DNA of 64,000 bases from Kineosporia mesophila (GCF_021129235.1 NZ_JAJOMA010000013.1:1-64000), one strand, 5' to 3'. Shown: positions 1 to 9,971, numbered from the stretch's first letter. The notes: generated by a model not told the origin, from the letters alone. Numbers and translations: made by a program.

Positions 1-87
1 ACGGGGGTACGGCTGGATCGGCGAGGGGGGCTGAACCTCGCGCACCGCGGCGCGGGTGGCCACGGCTGGGCTGGTCACGCGCGTCAT
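1..87 (-). CDS. N-terminal fragment of a leftward gene, possibly a protein mannosyltransferase
   Basis: The reverse strand has an ATG at 87 preceded by GGTGGAGG at suitable spacing, and the frame stays open to the window edge (29 codons, starting MTRVTSPAVATRAAV). No domain is visible in this short piece. In mycobacteria the gene divergent from the rsmI region is the GT39 protein O-mannosyltransferase pmt, so that identity is a synteny guess only. Confidence 0.45.
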   Translation of the reverse strand, partial: MTRVTSPAVATRAAVREVQPPSPIQPYPR

Positions 88-251
88 CGTAGGGCCTCCA
101 CCTTTGGTGCCCGGCCCGGCAACCGTGCGCGGACCAGAGCTGAGGACCTGTCGGCCACCGGGGTGGGGCGGATGGGGCATCACCTGCCAGACTGGGCGAC
201 CGGCCGCCCAGCTGACCAGTGCAGGCGGATGAACTGGGAGGACGGGCACGA

Positions 252-2111
252 GTGAGCGCGTCGCCGGAGACCGAACCGGTCGATCAGCGAGTCTGGTTGC
301 CCCGGCCGCGACGGGAAGACCCGTCCGGCCCGGCGCTGGTACTGATCGCCCTGGCCGCGCTGGGCTTCGGCCTGGCCGCGACAGCCGGGCTGTGGGGTGA
401 CCCCGCGGGCCGGGTGATCGACGGCAACATCCCCGACGCGATGCACTACTCGTGGTGGCTCGGGCACACGCCGCACGCCATCGGCAACGTCGAGAACCCG
501 TTCCTGACCAGCGACATGAACTGGCCCGACGGCGTCGGCGCGATGAACAACACCACCCTGATCCTGCCGGCGCTGCTGCTCTCGCCGTTCAGCCTGCTGT
601 TCAGTTCGCTCTTCACGCTGAACCTGCTGAACCTGCTCGCCGTGCCGCTGTGTTTCGCCGCCGGTTACTGGGCGCTGCGCAAGGTGCCGGGGGTGTCCAG
701 CGGGGCGGCTGCGATCGGCGCCGTCTGCTTCGCCATCTCCCCGGCGGTCGTGAACTCGCTGACCGGGCACATCACCATGGCGTTCGCGCCCGGCCTGCCG
801 ATCCTGCTGGCGCTGAGCGTGGAGGCCTGGCGCACCGACCAGCGCCGCACCAGTGGTTTCGAACAGCACAGCCCTCTGCGCATCGGCCTCTGGCTGGGGC
901 TGGTCACGCTGGCCCAGGTGTTCATCGGTGAGGAGGTGCTGTTCCAGGCCGCCGTCGGCGCCGTGCTGATCATGGTCACCGCCGCCGTGTGCCGTCCGCG
1001 CCAGGTCCGGACCGGGGCGCTGCGCCTGGCCCGCACCCTCGCAACCGCGTTCGCGGTGTTCCTGCCGATCGCCGCCTACCCGCTCTACCTCCAGTTCTTC
1101 GGTCCGCACGCGAACCACGGCAGCCCTTTCACCAAGGACTACTTCGGCGCCGACGTGACCGCCTTCTTCACCCCGACCTCGGGCGTGCTGGTGCACAGCG
1201 CGGCGAACCTGGACCGGGCCAAGCACTTCGCGGGCGGTATCGAGGAGCACCTGGCCTACCTGGGCTGGCCCCTGATCGTCGTCTGCCTGATCACGATGGT
1301 GCTCGGCTGGCGCATGCTGGCCGTGCGCTGCGTCGCGGTCGGTCTGCTGGTCTCGGCCGCGCTCTCGCTCGGCGGCCGGCTCTGGATCGACGGGGTCTGG
1401 ACCGAGCACAAGGGCCCGTACGCGCTGGTGCAGAGCCTGCCCGTGCTGGAGTCGTCGCTGGCGACCCGCTTCGGCCTGCTGGTCGCGGTGTTCGCCGGGG
1501 CGATGCTGGCCCTGGCGGTGCAGGGGCTGCGCAGCGGTTCCCGGCACCGGCTGCTGCAGCCGCCCATCCCGTCCGGGCGCACGTCGAGCCGCAAGGCCGT
1601 CACCGCCCGGGCCGCCGGTGCCATCGGGGTGTCGCTCGCCTGCCTGGTGCCGCTGCTGCCCTCGACCGTGCCGGTGGTCGACGCGCCCGCCATCCCGAAG
1701 TACTTCACCACGCAGGCCAAGCAGTTCCCCAGCGATACGGTCGTGGTCGTGCTGCCCTACCCCGTCGCGACCCTGCCCACGGCGATGCGCTGGCAGTCGG
1801 CCTCCGGCTACTCGTTCAAGATGCCCGGCGGCTACTACCTCGGCCCGGCGCAGGACGGCCAGGCCTACGTCGGCGGGGCCGCCGACCCCGCCACCGCGCA
1901 GCTGCTCACCGAGGTGCAGTACACGGGTGACGTGCCGGTGATCACCCCGGCGAACCGGGCGCAGGCCCAGGCCGACATCCAGGCGTGGGGGGCCGACAAG
2001 ATCGTGCTCGGCCCCGACCCGTCGCAAGACGCGTTGCGGCGCACCGTGACCGCGCTGATCGACCGGGAACCGGTGGCCGAGGACGGCGTCCTGGTCTGGG
2101 ACCTGACGTGA
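252..2111 (+). CDS. Polytopic membrane protein, GT-C glycosyltransferase-like
   Basis: The product has 619 residues with many hydrophobic segments from about residue 20 to 490 and a soluble C-terminal part of about 130 residues. This layout resembles GT-C type membrane glycosyltransferases, but I recognise no specific family motif. An acidic-aromatic stretch near residue 85 (DMNWPDG) lies in the first extracytoplasmic loop, where GT-C enzymes keep catalytic acids; that role is inferred. GTG at 252 was chosen because GGGAGGA lies 9 nt upstream; an in-frame GTG at 219 has no such site. The stop overlaps the GTG of rsmI by 4 bases, so the two genes are probably co-transcribed and translationally coupled. 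Confidence 0.7.
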   Translation: MSASPETEPVDQRVWLPRPRREDPSGPALVLIALAALGFGLAATAGLWGDPAGRVIDGNIPDAMHYSWWLGHTPHAIGNVENPFLTSDMNWPDGVGAMNNTTLILPALLLSPFSLLFSSLFTLNLLNLLAVPLCFAAGYWALRKVPGVSSGAAAIGAVCFAISPAVVNSLTGHITMAFAPGLPILLALSVEAWRTDQRRTSGFEQHSPLRIGLWLGLVTLAQVFIGEEVLFQAAVGAVLIMVTAAVCRPRQVRTGALRLARTLATAFAVFLPIAAYPLYLQFFGPHANHGSPFTKDYFGADVTAFFTPTSGVLVHSAANLDRAKHFAGGIEEHLAYLGWPLIVVCLITMVLGWRMLAVRCVAVGLLVSAALSLGGRLWIDGVWTEHKGPYALVQSLPVLESSLATRFGLLVAVFAGAMLALAVQGLRSGSRHRLLQPPIPSGRTSSRKAVTARAAGAIGVSLACLVPLLPSTVPVVDAPAIPKYFTTQAKQFPSDTVVVVLPYPVATLPTAMRWQSASGYSFKMPGGYYLGPAQDGQAYVGGAADPATAQLLTEVQYTGDVPVITPANRAQAQADIQAWGADKIVLGPDPSQDALRRTVTALIDREPVAEDGVLVWDLT

Positions 2112-2992
2112 GCGGCTCGGTAGCTGACGGGCGGGGTCGCCTGGTTCTGGCGGCCACCCCGATCGGTGACCCGGAAGACGCCTCGGTGCGTCTGAGCCGC
2201 CTGATCGAGACCGCCGACCTGATCGCGGCCGAGGACACCCGCCGGTTCCGCCGGCTGGCTGCCGCTCTGGGGATCGCGCCGCAGGGCCGGGTGATCAGTA
2301 ATCACGAGCACAACGAGGACTACCGGTCCACCGCCCTGCTCGAGGTGGTCGCCGGTGGCGGCACGGTGCTCGTGGTGAGTGACGCCGGCATGCCGGGGGT
2401 GTCCGACCCGGGGCTGAAGGCGGTGCAGGCCGTGGTGGAGGCCGGGTTCCCGGTGACCGCGCTGCCCGGTCCCTCCGCCGCTCTCACCGCACTCGCACTG
2501 TCCGGGCTGCCCACCGACCGGTTCTGCTTCGAGGGGTTCCCACCCCGGACGAACGGCAAACGGTCCACGGCCTTCCGGGGTCTGAGCGCGGAGCCCCGCA
2601 CGATGATCTTCTTCGAGTCGCCGCGGCGTACGGCCGACACGCTGGCCTCCATGGCCGAGGCCTTCGGGGGAGAGCGGCAGGCCGCGGTCTGCCGGGAGCT
2701 GACCAAGACCTACGAGGAGGTGAAGCGCGGCTCGCTGGCCGAACTCGTCGAATGGGCCTCGGCGTCCGAGGTTCTCGGGGAGATCAGCATCGTGGTCGGC
2801 GGGGCTCCCGAGCGGGTGCCGGTCGATCTGTCCGATCCCACGGCAACGGACGACGTGGCCGCCCTGGTCGCCCGGGTCCAGCAACGGGTGGACGCGGGGG
2901 AGCGGCTCAAGGAGGCCGTCGCCGCGGTCTCGGCCCAGTCGGGTGTGAACAAGCGGGGGTTGTACGACGCAGCGGTGAGAGCCCGAAATTGA
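2108..2992 (+). CDS. rsmI: 16S rRNA (cytidine-1402-2'-O)-methyltransferase RsmI
   Basis: This SAM-dependent enzyme methylates the 2'-O of C1402 in the 16S rRNA decoding centre. The 294-residue product opens with the typical tetrapyrrole-methylase fold motif LVLAATPIGDPEDASVR, followed by EDTR, then SDAGMPGVSDPG and the proline-rich LPGPSA segment, all diagnostic for RsmI. Length is normal. The start is a GTG overlapping the stop of the upstream membrane protein. A strong hairpin follows the stop, so the pair forms a short operon. The adjacent pmt-like start and rsmI order matches other actinobacteria. Confidence 0.95.
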   Translation: MSGSVADGRGRLVLAATPIGDPEDASVRLSRLIETADLIAAEDTRRFRRLAAALGIAPQGRVISNHEHNEDYRSTALLEVVAGGGTVLVVSDAGMPGVSDPGLKAVQAVVEAGFPVTALPGPSAALTALALSGLPTDRFCFEGFPPRTNGKRSTAFRGLSAEPRTMIFFESPRRTADTLASMAEAFGGERQAAVCRELTKTYEEVKRGSLAELVEWASASEVLGEISIVVGGAPERVPVDLSDPTATDDVAALVARVQQRVDAGERLKEAVAAVSAQSGVNKRGLYDAAVRARN

Positions 2993-3025
2993 GGGACGAA
3001 TCGGTCACCTGACCGACTCGTCCTC
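2991..3025. terminator. Bidirectional hairpin between rsmI and the GNAT gene
   Basis: An inverted repeat begins at the rsmI stop: TCGGTC pairs with GACCGA around a 4-nt loop, extended outward by GAGG-ACGA against TCGTCCTC with small bulges. T-rich sequence follows on the + side (CCATTTTGTT). It separates two convergent genes. Confidence 0.75.
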
Positions 3026-3033
3026 CATTTTGT

Positions 3034-3600
3034 TCACTGCACGGTTGTTTGAGCGAAGTACTGCTCGGCCGTGATCCGGTGCAGCACGTGTGGGCCCTGC
3101 CGGTGGCCTGGCTCGTAGGTGGGGTTGACGAAGTCGTCGGCGGGCGAATAGGTCATGCCGATCTTCGCCATCACCCGGCGCGACGGCTCGTTGGTCACCG
3201 TGGTCATCGACACCAGCTCGGGTTTCCCCAGCACGGTGAACGCGTGGTGCAGCACCGCACGGGCTCCCTCGGGCGCGTAACCCTTTCCCCAGAAGCGCTT
3301 GTCGAGACGCCAGCCGATCTCGGTCAGGTCGGCTGCGGGGAATCCGACGGGCATCGGCCAGAGGCCGATGAAACCCATGAACTCGCCGGTCTTCTTCAGT
3401 TCGGTGGCCCACAGGCCCCACCGGTGGGCGTCGAGATGATGGACGAATCGGTCGACGGCGAGGTCGGACTCCTCGCGGGTCTTGGTGGACGGGAAGAAGC
3501 GCAGCACCTCTTCGTCGGCGTTCATCGCGGCCCAGGGGTCGCGGTCGGAGTCCTTCCACTGGCGCAGGAGCAGGCGTTCAGTTTCGAGATGCGGGAGCAT
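3034..3600 (-). CDS. GNAT family N-acetyltransferase (RimJ/RimL-like)
   Basis: The 188-residue product begins MLPHLETERLLLRQW, the usual opening of RimJ/RimL-type acetyltransferases, and contains IGWRLDKRFWGKGYAPEGA, which matches the acetyl-CoA pyrophosphate-binding loop of the GNAT fold. The expected substrate is an amino group on a protein N-terminus or small molecule; the specific acceptor cannot be read. ATG at 3600 has GGGAAGA just upstream; longer in-frame extensions overlap the upstream gene and have no site. It lies 43 bp behind the VOC gene on the same strand, so they probably share a transcript. Confidence 0.85.
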   Translation of the reverse strand: MLPHLETERLLLRQWKDSDRDPWAAMNADEEVLRFFPSTKTREESDLAVDRFVHHLDAHRWGLWATELKKTGEFMGFIGLWPMPVGFPAADLTEIGWRLDKRFWGKGYAPEGARAVLHHAFTVLGKPELVSMTTVTNEPSRRVMAKIGMTYSPADDFVNPTYEPGHRQGPHVLHRITAEQYFAQTTVQ

Positions 3601-3643
3601 TCTTCCCAGAATGCCGTGCCCTTCCGGTGGATGCCAGGGGTTT

Positions 3644-4369
3644 CTACCCCCGGGGCCACAGCACGCAGATCTCGTTCCCGTCCGGCCCGGTGAGCACGGT
3701 CCAGGTGACATCGGCCGACTGGCCCACGTCTTCGCGCCGGGCGCCCTGGCTGATCAGCCGGCTGACCTCGGCCGCCTGGTCGTCGGCGGCGTAGGGCCGA
3801 ACGTCGATGTGCCACCGGTTCTTCACGGTCTTCGGCTCGTTCTCCCGGATCAGCTCCAGCAGCGGGCCGGGCGTGGTCAGCTCGATCGTGGCCACCACGT
3901 CGTCCTTGATCTCGAGCGTCCCGCCCGCCGCCGCCAGCCAGAACGGGCCCGCTGTCGCGATGTCGGGCACCTTCAGCACGATGGCCGCGACCGGGCCCCG
4001 CCCGTCGTACTCGTCGCGGTGCTCCAGCACGCAGAACTCGTTGCCCTGCGGGTCGGCGAGCACCACCCAGGGCCGCTCGACCTCCAGCTCGATGCGCCGG
4101 GCGCCCAGCGACTCCAGCCGGGCCACGATCTGCGCCTGATGCCCGGCGTCGCGGCTGGCCAGGTCGAGGTGCAGGCGGTTCCAGCCCACCTTCGGGTCTT
4201 TCACCGGCACGAACGTCAGCTCGACGCCGGGCTCGCCCTCCGGCGGCTCGACGTTGGACTCGTCGTCGCTCTCGTTGGTGACGCGCCAGCCGAGGGCCTC
4301 GCTCCACCAGCGGGCCAGGGACGAGGGGTCCGGGGTGTCGATCACGATGTCTGTCAACCGGGTGGGCAT
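3644..4369 (-). CDS. VOC superfamily protein, two glyoxalase-like domains
   Basis: The product has 241 residues and two similar halves. Each half ends with a strand of the type WxVLADPQGNEFCVL or WTVLTGPDGNEICVL, the C-terminal metal-side strand of vicinal oxygen chelate domains. The start reads MPTRLTDIVIDTPDPSSLARWW, typical of glyoxalase-like DUF proteins of actinobacteria. Activity is unknown: this subgroup includes resistance and dioxygenase-like proteins as well as non-enzymes. On the reverse strand CAGACT lies 7 nt before the ATG, compatible with a leaderless start, and no Shine-Dalgarno is seen. Confidence 0.85.
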   Translation of the reverse strand: MPTRLTDIVIDTPDPSSLARWWSEALGWRVTNESDDESNVEPPEGEPGVELTFVPVKDPKVGWNRLHLDLASRDAGHQAQIVARLESLGARRIELEVERPWVVLADPQGNEFCVLEHRDEYDGRGPVAAIVLKVPDIATAGPFWLAAAGGTLEIKDDVVATIELTTPGPLLELIRENEPKTVKNRWHIDVRPYAADDQAAEVSRLISQGARREDVGQSADVTWTVLTGPDGNEICVLWPRG

Positions 4370-4448
4370 GGTGCCCAGTCTGCCCCGTCCCCGGGGTCCC
4401 GCACGAGAATCAGGCGATTGGCTATCGGGATTTCCGGGCGCACCTCAC

Positions 4449-4454
4449 TAGCGT
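4449..4454 (+). promoter_or_regulatory. Candidate -10 box for a leaderless aminotransferase mRNA
   Basis: TAGCGT fits the actinobacterial TANNNT -10 consensus and ends 7 nt before the GTG at 4462, which would place the transcription start at the start codon. No Shine-Dalgarno sequence is present. Confidence 0.5.
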
Positions 4455-4461
4455 TTCCGCG

Positions 4462-5640
4462 GTGGAATTCAGGAGAATCCCGGGGTTACCGCCCTACGTC
4501 TTCACCATCATCGACGGGCTGAAACTCCAGGCCCGGCGGGACGGGAAGGACATTGTCGATCTCGGTTTCGGTAATCCGGACATCCCCAGTCCACCGATTG
4601 CCGTGGAGAAGCTGGCCGAGGCGGCGCACAACTCGCGCAACCACCGGTACTCCTCCAGCCGGGGTATCCCGAAGCTGCGCGAGGCGATCGCCGACCGCTA
4701 CGCCGCGCAGTACGGCGTGAAGCTCGACCCGGTGAAGAACGTGATCGCCACCATCGGTGCGAAAGAGGGCTTCAGCCACCTGATGTGGGTGTTGTTGCAG
4801 GCCGGTGACGCGGCGCTGGTGCCCTCCCCGTCCTACCCCATCCACATCTGGGGCCCGTACTTCGCCGGGGCCGACGCCCGGCAGGTGACCATCGGCTCGA
4901 GCGGCGCGGACTACGTGGACGCGGTGATGGACGCCTGGGAGTACGGCTGGCCCAAGCCCCGCGTGGTGGTGCTGTGCTTCCCGCACAACCCGACCACGAC
5001 CACCGTCGCGAAGGACGACCTGCAGCGCCTGGTCGACTGGGCCCGGGCCCGGGACGTGGTGCTGGTGCACGACTTCGCCTACGCCGACGTCTGGTTCGAC
5101 GGGGTGCGGCCACCCTCGATCCTGGAGTGCGAGGGCGCTCTGGACTGCGCCGTCGAGCTGTACTCGATGACCAAGTCGTTCTCCATGGCCGGCTGGCGGA
5201 TGGCCTTCCTGCTGGGGAACGCCGAGGTGGTCGCCGCCCTGGCCAAGCTCAAGAGCTACCTGGACTACGGCTCGTTCCAGCCGGTGCAGATCGCCGCCAC
5301 GGTGACCCTGAACGAGGCGTCGGAGTACCCGTCCGAGGTGAACGCGATCTACGAGGCCCGGCGCAACGCCCTGTGCGACGGCCTGAACCGGATCGGCTGG
5401 GAGGTCGAGCGGCCGAAGGGCACGATGTTCCTCTGGGCACCGATCCCCGCGCAGTTCCGGTCCGAGGGCTCGATCGCCTTCGCCACCCGCCTGGTGCGGG
5501 ACTGCGACGTGGCGGTGTCGCCGGGCATCGGGTTCGGCCCGGACGGCGACGGGCGCGTGCGGTTCGCCCTGATCGAGAACGAGCACCGGATCGGGCAGGC
5601 GGTGCGGCAGATCAAGCGGGGGTTGCCGGGGCTTGGGTAA
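4462..5640 (+). CDS. PLP-dependent aminotransferase, AlaC-like (alanine/glutamate-pyruvate type)
   Basis: This 392-residue fold-type I aminotransferase interconverts amino and keto acids using pyridoxal phosphate. Visible motifs are the N-terminal [12 protein letters not shown], the PSYP loop, the CFPHNPTTT segment (Asn contacts PLP), VHDFAYAD (Asp for the pyridine N) and [15 protein letters not shown] with the Schiff-base lysine. The overall pattern is closest to AlaC-type glutamate-pyruvate aminotransferases; substrate choice cannot be proved. Start is GTG 4462 with the -10-like TAGCGT immediately upstream. It is divergent from the VOC gene, sharing a 92-bp intergenic region. Confidence 0.88.
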   Translation: MEFRRIPGLPPYVFTIIDGLKLQARRDGKDIVDLGFGNPDIPSPPIAVEKLAEAAHNSRNHRYSSSRGIPKLREAIADRYAAQYGVKLDPVKNVIATIGAKEGFSHLMWVLLQAGDAALVPSPSYPIHIWGPYFAGADARQVTIGSSGADYVDAVMDAWEYGWPKPRVVVLCFPHNPTTTTVAKDDLQRLVDWARARDVVLVHDFAYADVWFDGVRPPSILECEGALDCAVELYSMTKSFSMAGWRMAFLLGNAEVVAALAKLKSYLDYGSFQPVQIAATVTLNEASEYPSEVNAIYEARRNALCDGLNRIGWEVERPKGTMFLWAPIPAQFRSEGSIAFATRLVRDCDVAVSPGIGFGPDGDGRVRFALIENEHRIGQAVRQIKRGLPGLG

Positions 5641-5672
5641 TCCCACTCCCGGGACGTGGAAAGATTCGGGGT

Positions 5673-7472
5673 ATGACCAGGATCCTCACCGCGGTCGCTT
5701 GGCCTTATGCCAACGGCCCTCGTCACATCGGCCATGTCGCCGGCTTCGGCGTGCCCTCCGACGTCTACAGCCGCTACATGCGAATGGCCGGTCACGACGT
5801 GCTCATGGTGAGCGGCACCGACGAGCACGGCACGCCGATCCTGGTGCAGGCCGAGCAGGAGGGCGTGTCGCCGCGCGAGCTGGCCGACCGCTACAACCGC
5901 ATGATCGTCGAAGACCTGCACGCCCTCGGCCTGTCCTACGACCTGTTCACCCGCACCACCACGGTCAACCACTACACCGTGGCCCAGGAACTGTTCCGTA
6001 CCGACCACGCCAACGGCTACATGATCGAGCAGACCACGACCGGGGCGGTCTCCCCGTCCACCGGCCGTACCCTGCCCGACCGCTACATCGAGGGCACCTG
6101 CCCGATCTGTGGCTACGAGAACGCCCGCGGCGACCAGTGCGACAACTGCGGCAACCAGCTCGACCCGGCCGACCTGATCAACCCGAAGAGCAAGGTCAAC
6201 GGCGAGACCCCGAAGTTCGTCGAGACGACGCACTTCTTCCTCGACCTGCCCGCGCTCGCCGACGCCCTCGGCGAGTGGCTCCGCACGCGCACCGACTGGC
6301 GTCCCAACGTCCTCAAGTTCTCGCTGAACCTGCTGGACGACCTGAAGCCGCGCGCGATGACGCGCGACATCGACTGGGGCATCCCGGTTCCGCTCCCCGG
6401 GTGGGAAGAGAACTCGCACAAACGTCTGTACGTCTGGTTCGACGCGGTGGTCGGCTACCTCTCGGCCTCGATCGAGTGGGCCCGCCGCACCGACGACCCG
6501 GAGCAGTGGCGCAAGTGGTGGAACGACCCCGAAGCCGTCTCCAACTACTTCATGGGGAAGGACAACATCACCTTCCACTCGCAGATCTGGCCGGCCGAGC
6601 TGCTGGCCTACGCGGGCAGGGGCGCCAAGGGCGGCGAGGTGGGCCCGTACGGTGAGCTGAACCTGCCCACCGAGGTCGTCAGCAGCGAGTTCCTGACGAT
6701 GGAGGGCAAGCAGTTCTCCTCCAGCCGCGGCGTGGTCATCTACGTGCGCGACATCCTGAGCCGCTACCAGCCCGACGCGCTGCGCTACTTCATCTGCGCG
6801 GCCGGCCCGGAGAACCAGGACACCGACTTCACCTGGGCCGAGTTCGTCCGCCGCACCAACGACGAGCTGGTCGCGGGCTGGGGCAACCTGGTCAACCGCA
6901 CGGCGTCGCTCATCAACAAGAACCTGGGCGAGATCCCCGAGGCCGGGGAACTGCAGGCGATCGACCTGGCGGTCCTCGAGACCACGAAGGCCGGGTTCGG
7001 CGCGGTCGGCGAGCTGCTCGCCTCGCACAAGCAGAAGGCCGCCCTGGCCGAGGCGATGCGCGTGGTGGGCGAGGTCAACAAGTACCTCTCCGACACCGAG
7101 CCCTGGAAGCTGAAGAAGACCGACTTCGAGCGCATGAAGACGGTGCTGCACGTGGCCGCGCAGGCGATCAGCGACTGCCGGGTGCTGCTGTCCCCGTTCC
7201 TGCCGCACAGCTCGCAACGGGTGTTCGAGGCCTTCGGCGGCACCGGCACGGTCTCCCCGCTGCCGCAGATCCGCGAGGTCGAGGATCTGGACGGTGGCCC
7301 GGGCTATCCGGTGCTGATGGGTAACTACACGCTCGGCGAGACGGTGGCGGCCTGGGAGTCGGCGCCGATCGTGCCGGGCACCCCGGTCCCGGCGCCCTCC
7401 CCGATCTTCCGCAAGCTCGACGAGTCGGTCGTGGAAGAAGAGCTCGCCCGCCTCGCCGACAAAGACAAGTAA
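5673..7472 (+). CDS. metG: Methionyl-tRNA synthetase
   Basis: The enzyme charges tRNA-Met in the cytoplasm. The 599-residue protein has the class I opening [16 protein letters not shown] (the HIGH motif), TDEHGTP, a zinc knuckle with CPIC and CDNC pairs near residues 145-165, and [10 protein letters not shown] in place of the KMSKS loop. The anticodon-binding helical domain follows, without a C-terminal EMAP domain, as in other actinobacteria. ATG 5673 gives the standard N-terminus; AAGATT 6 nt upstream could be a weak -10 for a leaderless mRNA. A strong palindrome follows the stop. The metG-tatD-rpf-rsmA-ispE order is conserved in mycobacteria. Confidence 0.97.
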   Translation: MTRILTAVAWPYANGPRHIGHVAGFGVPSDVYSRYMRMAGHDVLMVSGTDEHGTPILVQAEQEGVSPRELADRYNRMIVEDLHALGLSYDLFTRTTTVNHYTVAQELFRTDHANGYMIEQTTTGAVSPSTGRTLPDRYIEGTCPICGYENARGDQCDNCGNQLDPADLINPKSKVNGETPKFVETTHFFLDLPALADALGEWLRTRTDWRPNVLKFSLNLLDDLKPRAMTRDIDWGIPVPLPGWEENSHKRLYVWFDAVVGYLSASIEWARRTDDPEQWRKWWNDPEAVSNYFMGKDNITFHSQIWPAELLAYAGRGAKGGEVGPYGELNLPTEVVSSEFLTMEGKQFSSSRGVVIYVRDILSRYQPDALRYFICAAGPENQDTDFTWAEFVRRTNDELVAGWGNLVNRTASLINKNLGEIPEAGELQAIDLAVLETTKAGFGAVGELLASHKQKAALAEAMRVVGEVNKYLSDTEPWKLKKTDFERMKTVLHVAAQAISDCRVLLSPFLPHSSQRVFEAFGGTGTVSPLPQIREVEDLDGGPGYPVLMGNYTLGETVAAWESAPIVPGTPVPAPSPIFRKLDESVVEEELARLADKDK

Positions 7473-7479
7473 GGAGCGA

Positions 7480-7513
7480 ACAGAGGACGCCGGTGGCCAC
7501 CGGCGTCCTCTGT
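7480..7513. terminator. 34-bp palindrome after metG
   Basis: A perfect inverted repeat (left arm begins ACAGAGGACGCCGGTGG) has no spacer, so a transcript would fold with a small terminal loop. It starts 7 nt after the metG stop and is followed by only a short T run, so it is a plausible but not classic terminator. It ends 10 nt before the tatD ATG. Confidence 0.7.
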
Positions 7514-7523
7514 GGTGGGTTTG

Positions 7524-8387
7524 ATGAGTAAGAAGAAGGACGACGGACCCGTACCGCGGCCGGAGGCGCTCCCGCTGCCCGTGGTGGACAACCACACCCA
7601 CCTCGATCACGTGCCGGGCACCCAGGCCGGTTCCCTGACCGCCGACGAGGTCGTGGAAACGCTGATCGCGCAGGCAGTCTCGGTCAATGTCTCGCGAATG
7701 GTGCAGATCGGCTGCGACCTTCCGGCCGCCCGCTGGACGGTGCAGGCCGTGGACCGGTTCCCGGAGCTGCTCGGGGGAGTGGCACTGCACCCCACCGAGG
7801 CAACGAAACATGCTGCGGCACAAGAACTCGACCAGGCGTTCGAAGAGATCGAGAAGCTCGCGGCGCACCCTCGTGTGCGGGTGATCGGCGAGACCGGCCT
7901 CGACCATTACTGGGTCACCGACGACGTCGGGAAGGCTGCCCAGGAAGATTCCTTCCGCCGGCACATCGACCTGGCCAAGCGGCTGGGCAAGGCGCTGCAG
8001 ATCCACGACCGCGACGCCCACGACGACGTGATCCGGGTGCTCGACTCCGAGGGGGCACCGGAGAAGACGGTGTTCCACTGCTATTCCGGTGACGCCGAGA
8101 TGGCCCGGCTGGCCGCTGATCGCGGCTGGTACCTGTCGTTCGCCGGCACCGTGACCTTCAAGAACGCCGCCCCCCTGAGGGAGGCGCTCGCCGTGGTGCC
8201 GCTGGAGCGGGTGATGGTCGAGACCGACGCGCCCTACCTGACCCCGATGCCGTACCGGGGCCGCACCAACGCGAGTTACCTGGTGCCGCTGACGGTGCGG
8301 GCGATGGCGGCGGAGCTCGGGCTCGGCCTGGACGAGGTGTGTGCGGCACTGTCGGCGACCAGCGAGGCGGTGTACGGCCCCTGGTAG
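7524..8387 (+). CDS. tatD: TatD family metal-dependent hydrolase/DNase
   Basis: The 287-residue protein is an amidohydrolase-fold enzyme. Metal ligands are visible as VVDNHTHLDH at the N-terminus, GETGLDHYW in the middle (conserved Glu), later IHDRDAH and FHCYSGD (histidines), and ETDAPYLTP near the end (conserved Asp). TatD proteins are 3'-5' exonucleases linked to DNA repair or RNA quality control. ATG 7524 is preferred because the alternative GTG at 7512 lies inside the metG palindrome. Its place between metG and rpf is conserved in actinobacteria. Confidence 0.92.
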   Translation: MSKKKDDGPVPRPEALPLPVVDNHTHLDHVPGTQAGSLTADEVVETLIAQAVSVNVSRMVQIGCDLPAARWTVQAVDRFPELLGGVALHPTEATKHAAAQELDQAFEEIEKLAAHPRVRVIGETGLDHYWVTDDVGKAAQEDSFRRHIDLAKRLGKALQIHDRDAHDDVIRVLDSEGAPEKTVFHCYSGDAEMARLAADRGWYLSFAGTVTFKNAAPLREALAVVPLERVMVETDAPYLTPMPYRGRTNASYLVPLTVRAMAAELGLGLDEVCAALSATSEAVYGPW

Positions 8388-8816
8388 CGGGGTGACGCGT
8401 CGTGATCGGGGGCCTGGTCAAGGCCTCCGATGACACGTTGTCACACCCCTCCCGCACTGCCCCGTTACCCCACTCGCGCCGTCCTACGGCCAAGTTTCCG
8501 ACACTTCGCGGTGTCACATTTTTGGGGGGTATCGAAACGGTTGAAGTACAGCAATTCTCGGGTATCCGCCCGGACCGTGGCAGCCTTCCTGACCTGCGTT
8601 GATCGGGTCTGACCGGATCCGTTCCCGGGGCCGCGGGCCGCGGTTCGGCTTGGGATTCGGTCTCGGTTCGATTACGGTATGCGGTCGACAGCCGGGAGCG
8701 GTTCCCTCCCGGCGGAATCCTGAGGCCCTCGCAAGGGTGGTCCGAGGGCGCAGACGGTCACCGTCGGCGATGATTTCCGCCGTGCCGTACCCGGGAAGAA
8801 CGAGGCTTGGAGCATC
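8388..8816 (+). promoter_or_regulatory. 429-bp gene-free leader region of rpf
   Basis: No gene is seen here. The region holds an inverted repeat TGACA-CGT-TGTCA at 8431-8443, two GTCACA words (8440-8445 and 8513-8518) that resemble MtrA half-sites known upstream of mycobacterial rpf genes, a hairpin CCGGGAG/CTCCCGG (8692-8698 with 8706-8712) and a near-palindrome GACGGTCACCGTC at 8753-8765. rpf genes commonly have long regulated leaders. A c-di-AMP (ydaO) riboswitch was considered but its signature was not found. Confidence 0.4.
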
Positions 8817-9971
8817 GTGCGCTCGCTCGTCCACAGCAGACCCGCGCGCTTCGTCGCGCAGGCAGCAGTTCTCGCCGTAGCCGTCGGCGGCAGCGTCTGG
8901 TATTCCCAGGCGAACAAGACGATCACCCTCTCCGTGGACGGTCGGACGACCGAAGTCCACTCCTTCGCCTCCAGCGTCTCGGACTTCCTCGCCGACGAGC
9001 ACATCTCCGTCGGCGATCGTGACCTGGTCGCCCCCGCCGCCGACACCTCGATCGGTGAGGGCGACACCGTGGTCGTCCGTTACGCCAGGCCCCTGAACCT
9101 CACGGTCGACGGCACCGAGCGCACCTTCTGGACCACCGAGCTCTCGGTGGACAAGGCGCTGCTGGCCCTCGGGGTGCGCAGTGACGGCGCCGAGCTCTCC
9201 GCCTCGCGCTCGTCCCGCATCGACCGGGCCGGGATGACGATGTCGCTCAGCACGCCGAAGTCGGTCACCCTCGTGGCCGACGGCGACAAGGACAAGATCA
9301 CCACCACCGCCGCGACGGTCTCCGAGTTCCTCACCGACGAGAAGGTGAAGGTCGGCGACCTGGACAAGCTGAGCCAGGTCCCCAGCACCCCGCTGCGCGA
9401 CGGCCTGACGGTGAAGATCGCCCGGGTGACCCAGAAGAAGGTCACCAAGACCTCGGCGATCGACCACAAGACGAAGAAGACCTCGACGAGCAAGCTCTAC
9501 AAGGGCGAGTCCAAGGTCGTCACCGCGGGCAAGGACGGCGTGCAGAAGGCCGTCTGGCAGATCACCCGCACCGACGGGAAGATCACCAAGCGCAAGCTCG
9601 TCGACACCAGCGTCACCCGCAAGCCGGTGACCGAGGTGGTGCAGGTCGGCACCAAGGCCAAGCCCGCCGAGTCGTCCAGCTCCTCGGGCGGTAGCTCGTC
9701 CGGCGGCAGCTCCTCCGGCGGCAGCGTCGGTGGCGGCGTCGACTCGCTGAACTGGGCCGCGCTGGCCGAGTGCGAGTCCGGCGGCAACCCCAAGGCCGTG
9801 AACCCGGCCGGTTACTACGGGCTCTACCAGTTCAGCACCAGCACCTGGGCCGCGATGGGTGGCTCGGGCAACCCCGCGGACGCCAGCTCCTCGGAGCAGA
9901 CCTACCGGGCGAAGCTGCTCTACAAGCAGTCCGGGGCCGGCCAGTGGCCGGTCTGCGGCAAGAACCTATAA
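8817..9971 (+). CDS. rpfB: Resuscitation-promoting factor, RpfB-like
   Basis: This secreted or membrane-tethered muralytic enzyme cleaves peptidoglycan glycan strands and promotes regrowth of dormant cells. The 384-residue protein has an N-terminal signal/anchor (about residues 10-30), three DUF348 ubiquitin-like repeats (about 35-90, 93-145, 148-200), a G5 domain (about 200-285), a Ser/Gly-rich linker (about 285-305) and a C-terminal Rpf transglycosylase domain starting [12 protein letters not shown], whose Glu in CESGG is the catalytic acid. The domain order equals mycobacterial RpfB. It is followed by a strong terminator and then rsmA, as in mycobacteria. Start GTG 8817 gives the expected signal peptide. 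Confidence 0.93.
   Translation: MRSLVHSRPARFVAQAAVLAVAVGGSVWYSQANKTITLSVDGRTTEVHSFASSVSDFLADEHISVGDRDLVAPAADTSIGEGDTVVVRYARPLNLTVDGTERTFWTTELSVDKALLALGVRSDGAELSASRSSRIDRAGMTMSLSTPKSVTLVADGDKDKITTTAATVSEFLTDEKVKVGDLDKLSQVPSTPLRDGLTVKIARVTQKKVTKTSAIDHKTKKTSTSKLYKGESKVVTAGKDGVQKAVWQITRTDGKITKRKLVDTSVTRKPVTEVVQVGTKAKPAESSSSSGGSSSGGSSSGGSVGGGVDSLNWAALAECESGGNPKAVNPAGYYGLYQFSTSTWAAMGGSGNPADASSSEQTYRAKLLYKQSGAGQWPVCGKNL

Noticed and set aside
8640-8800. ydaO-type c-di-AMP riboswitch upstream of rpf
   Set aside because: Only fragments such as ACAGCCGGGAG and GGAATCC resemble parts of the motif; the conserved order and closing segment were not found by eye.
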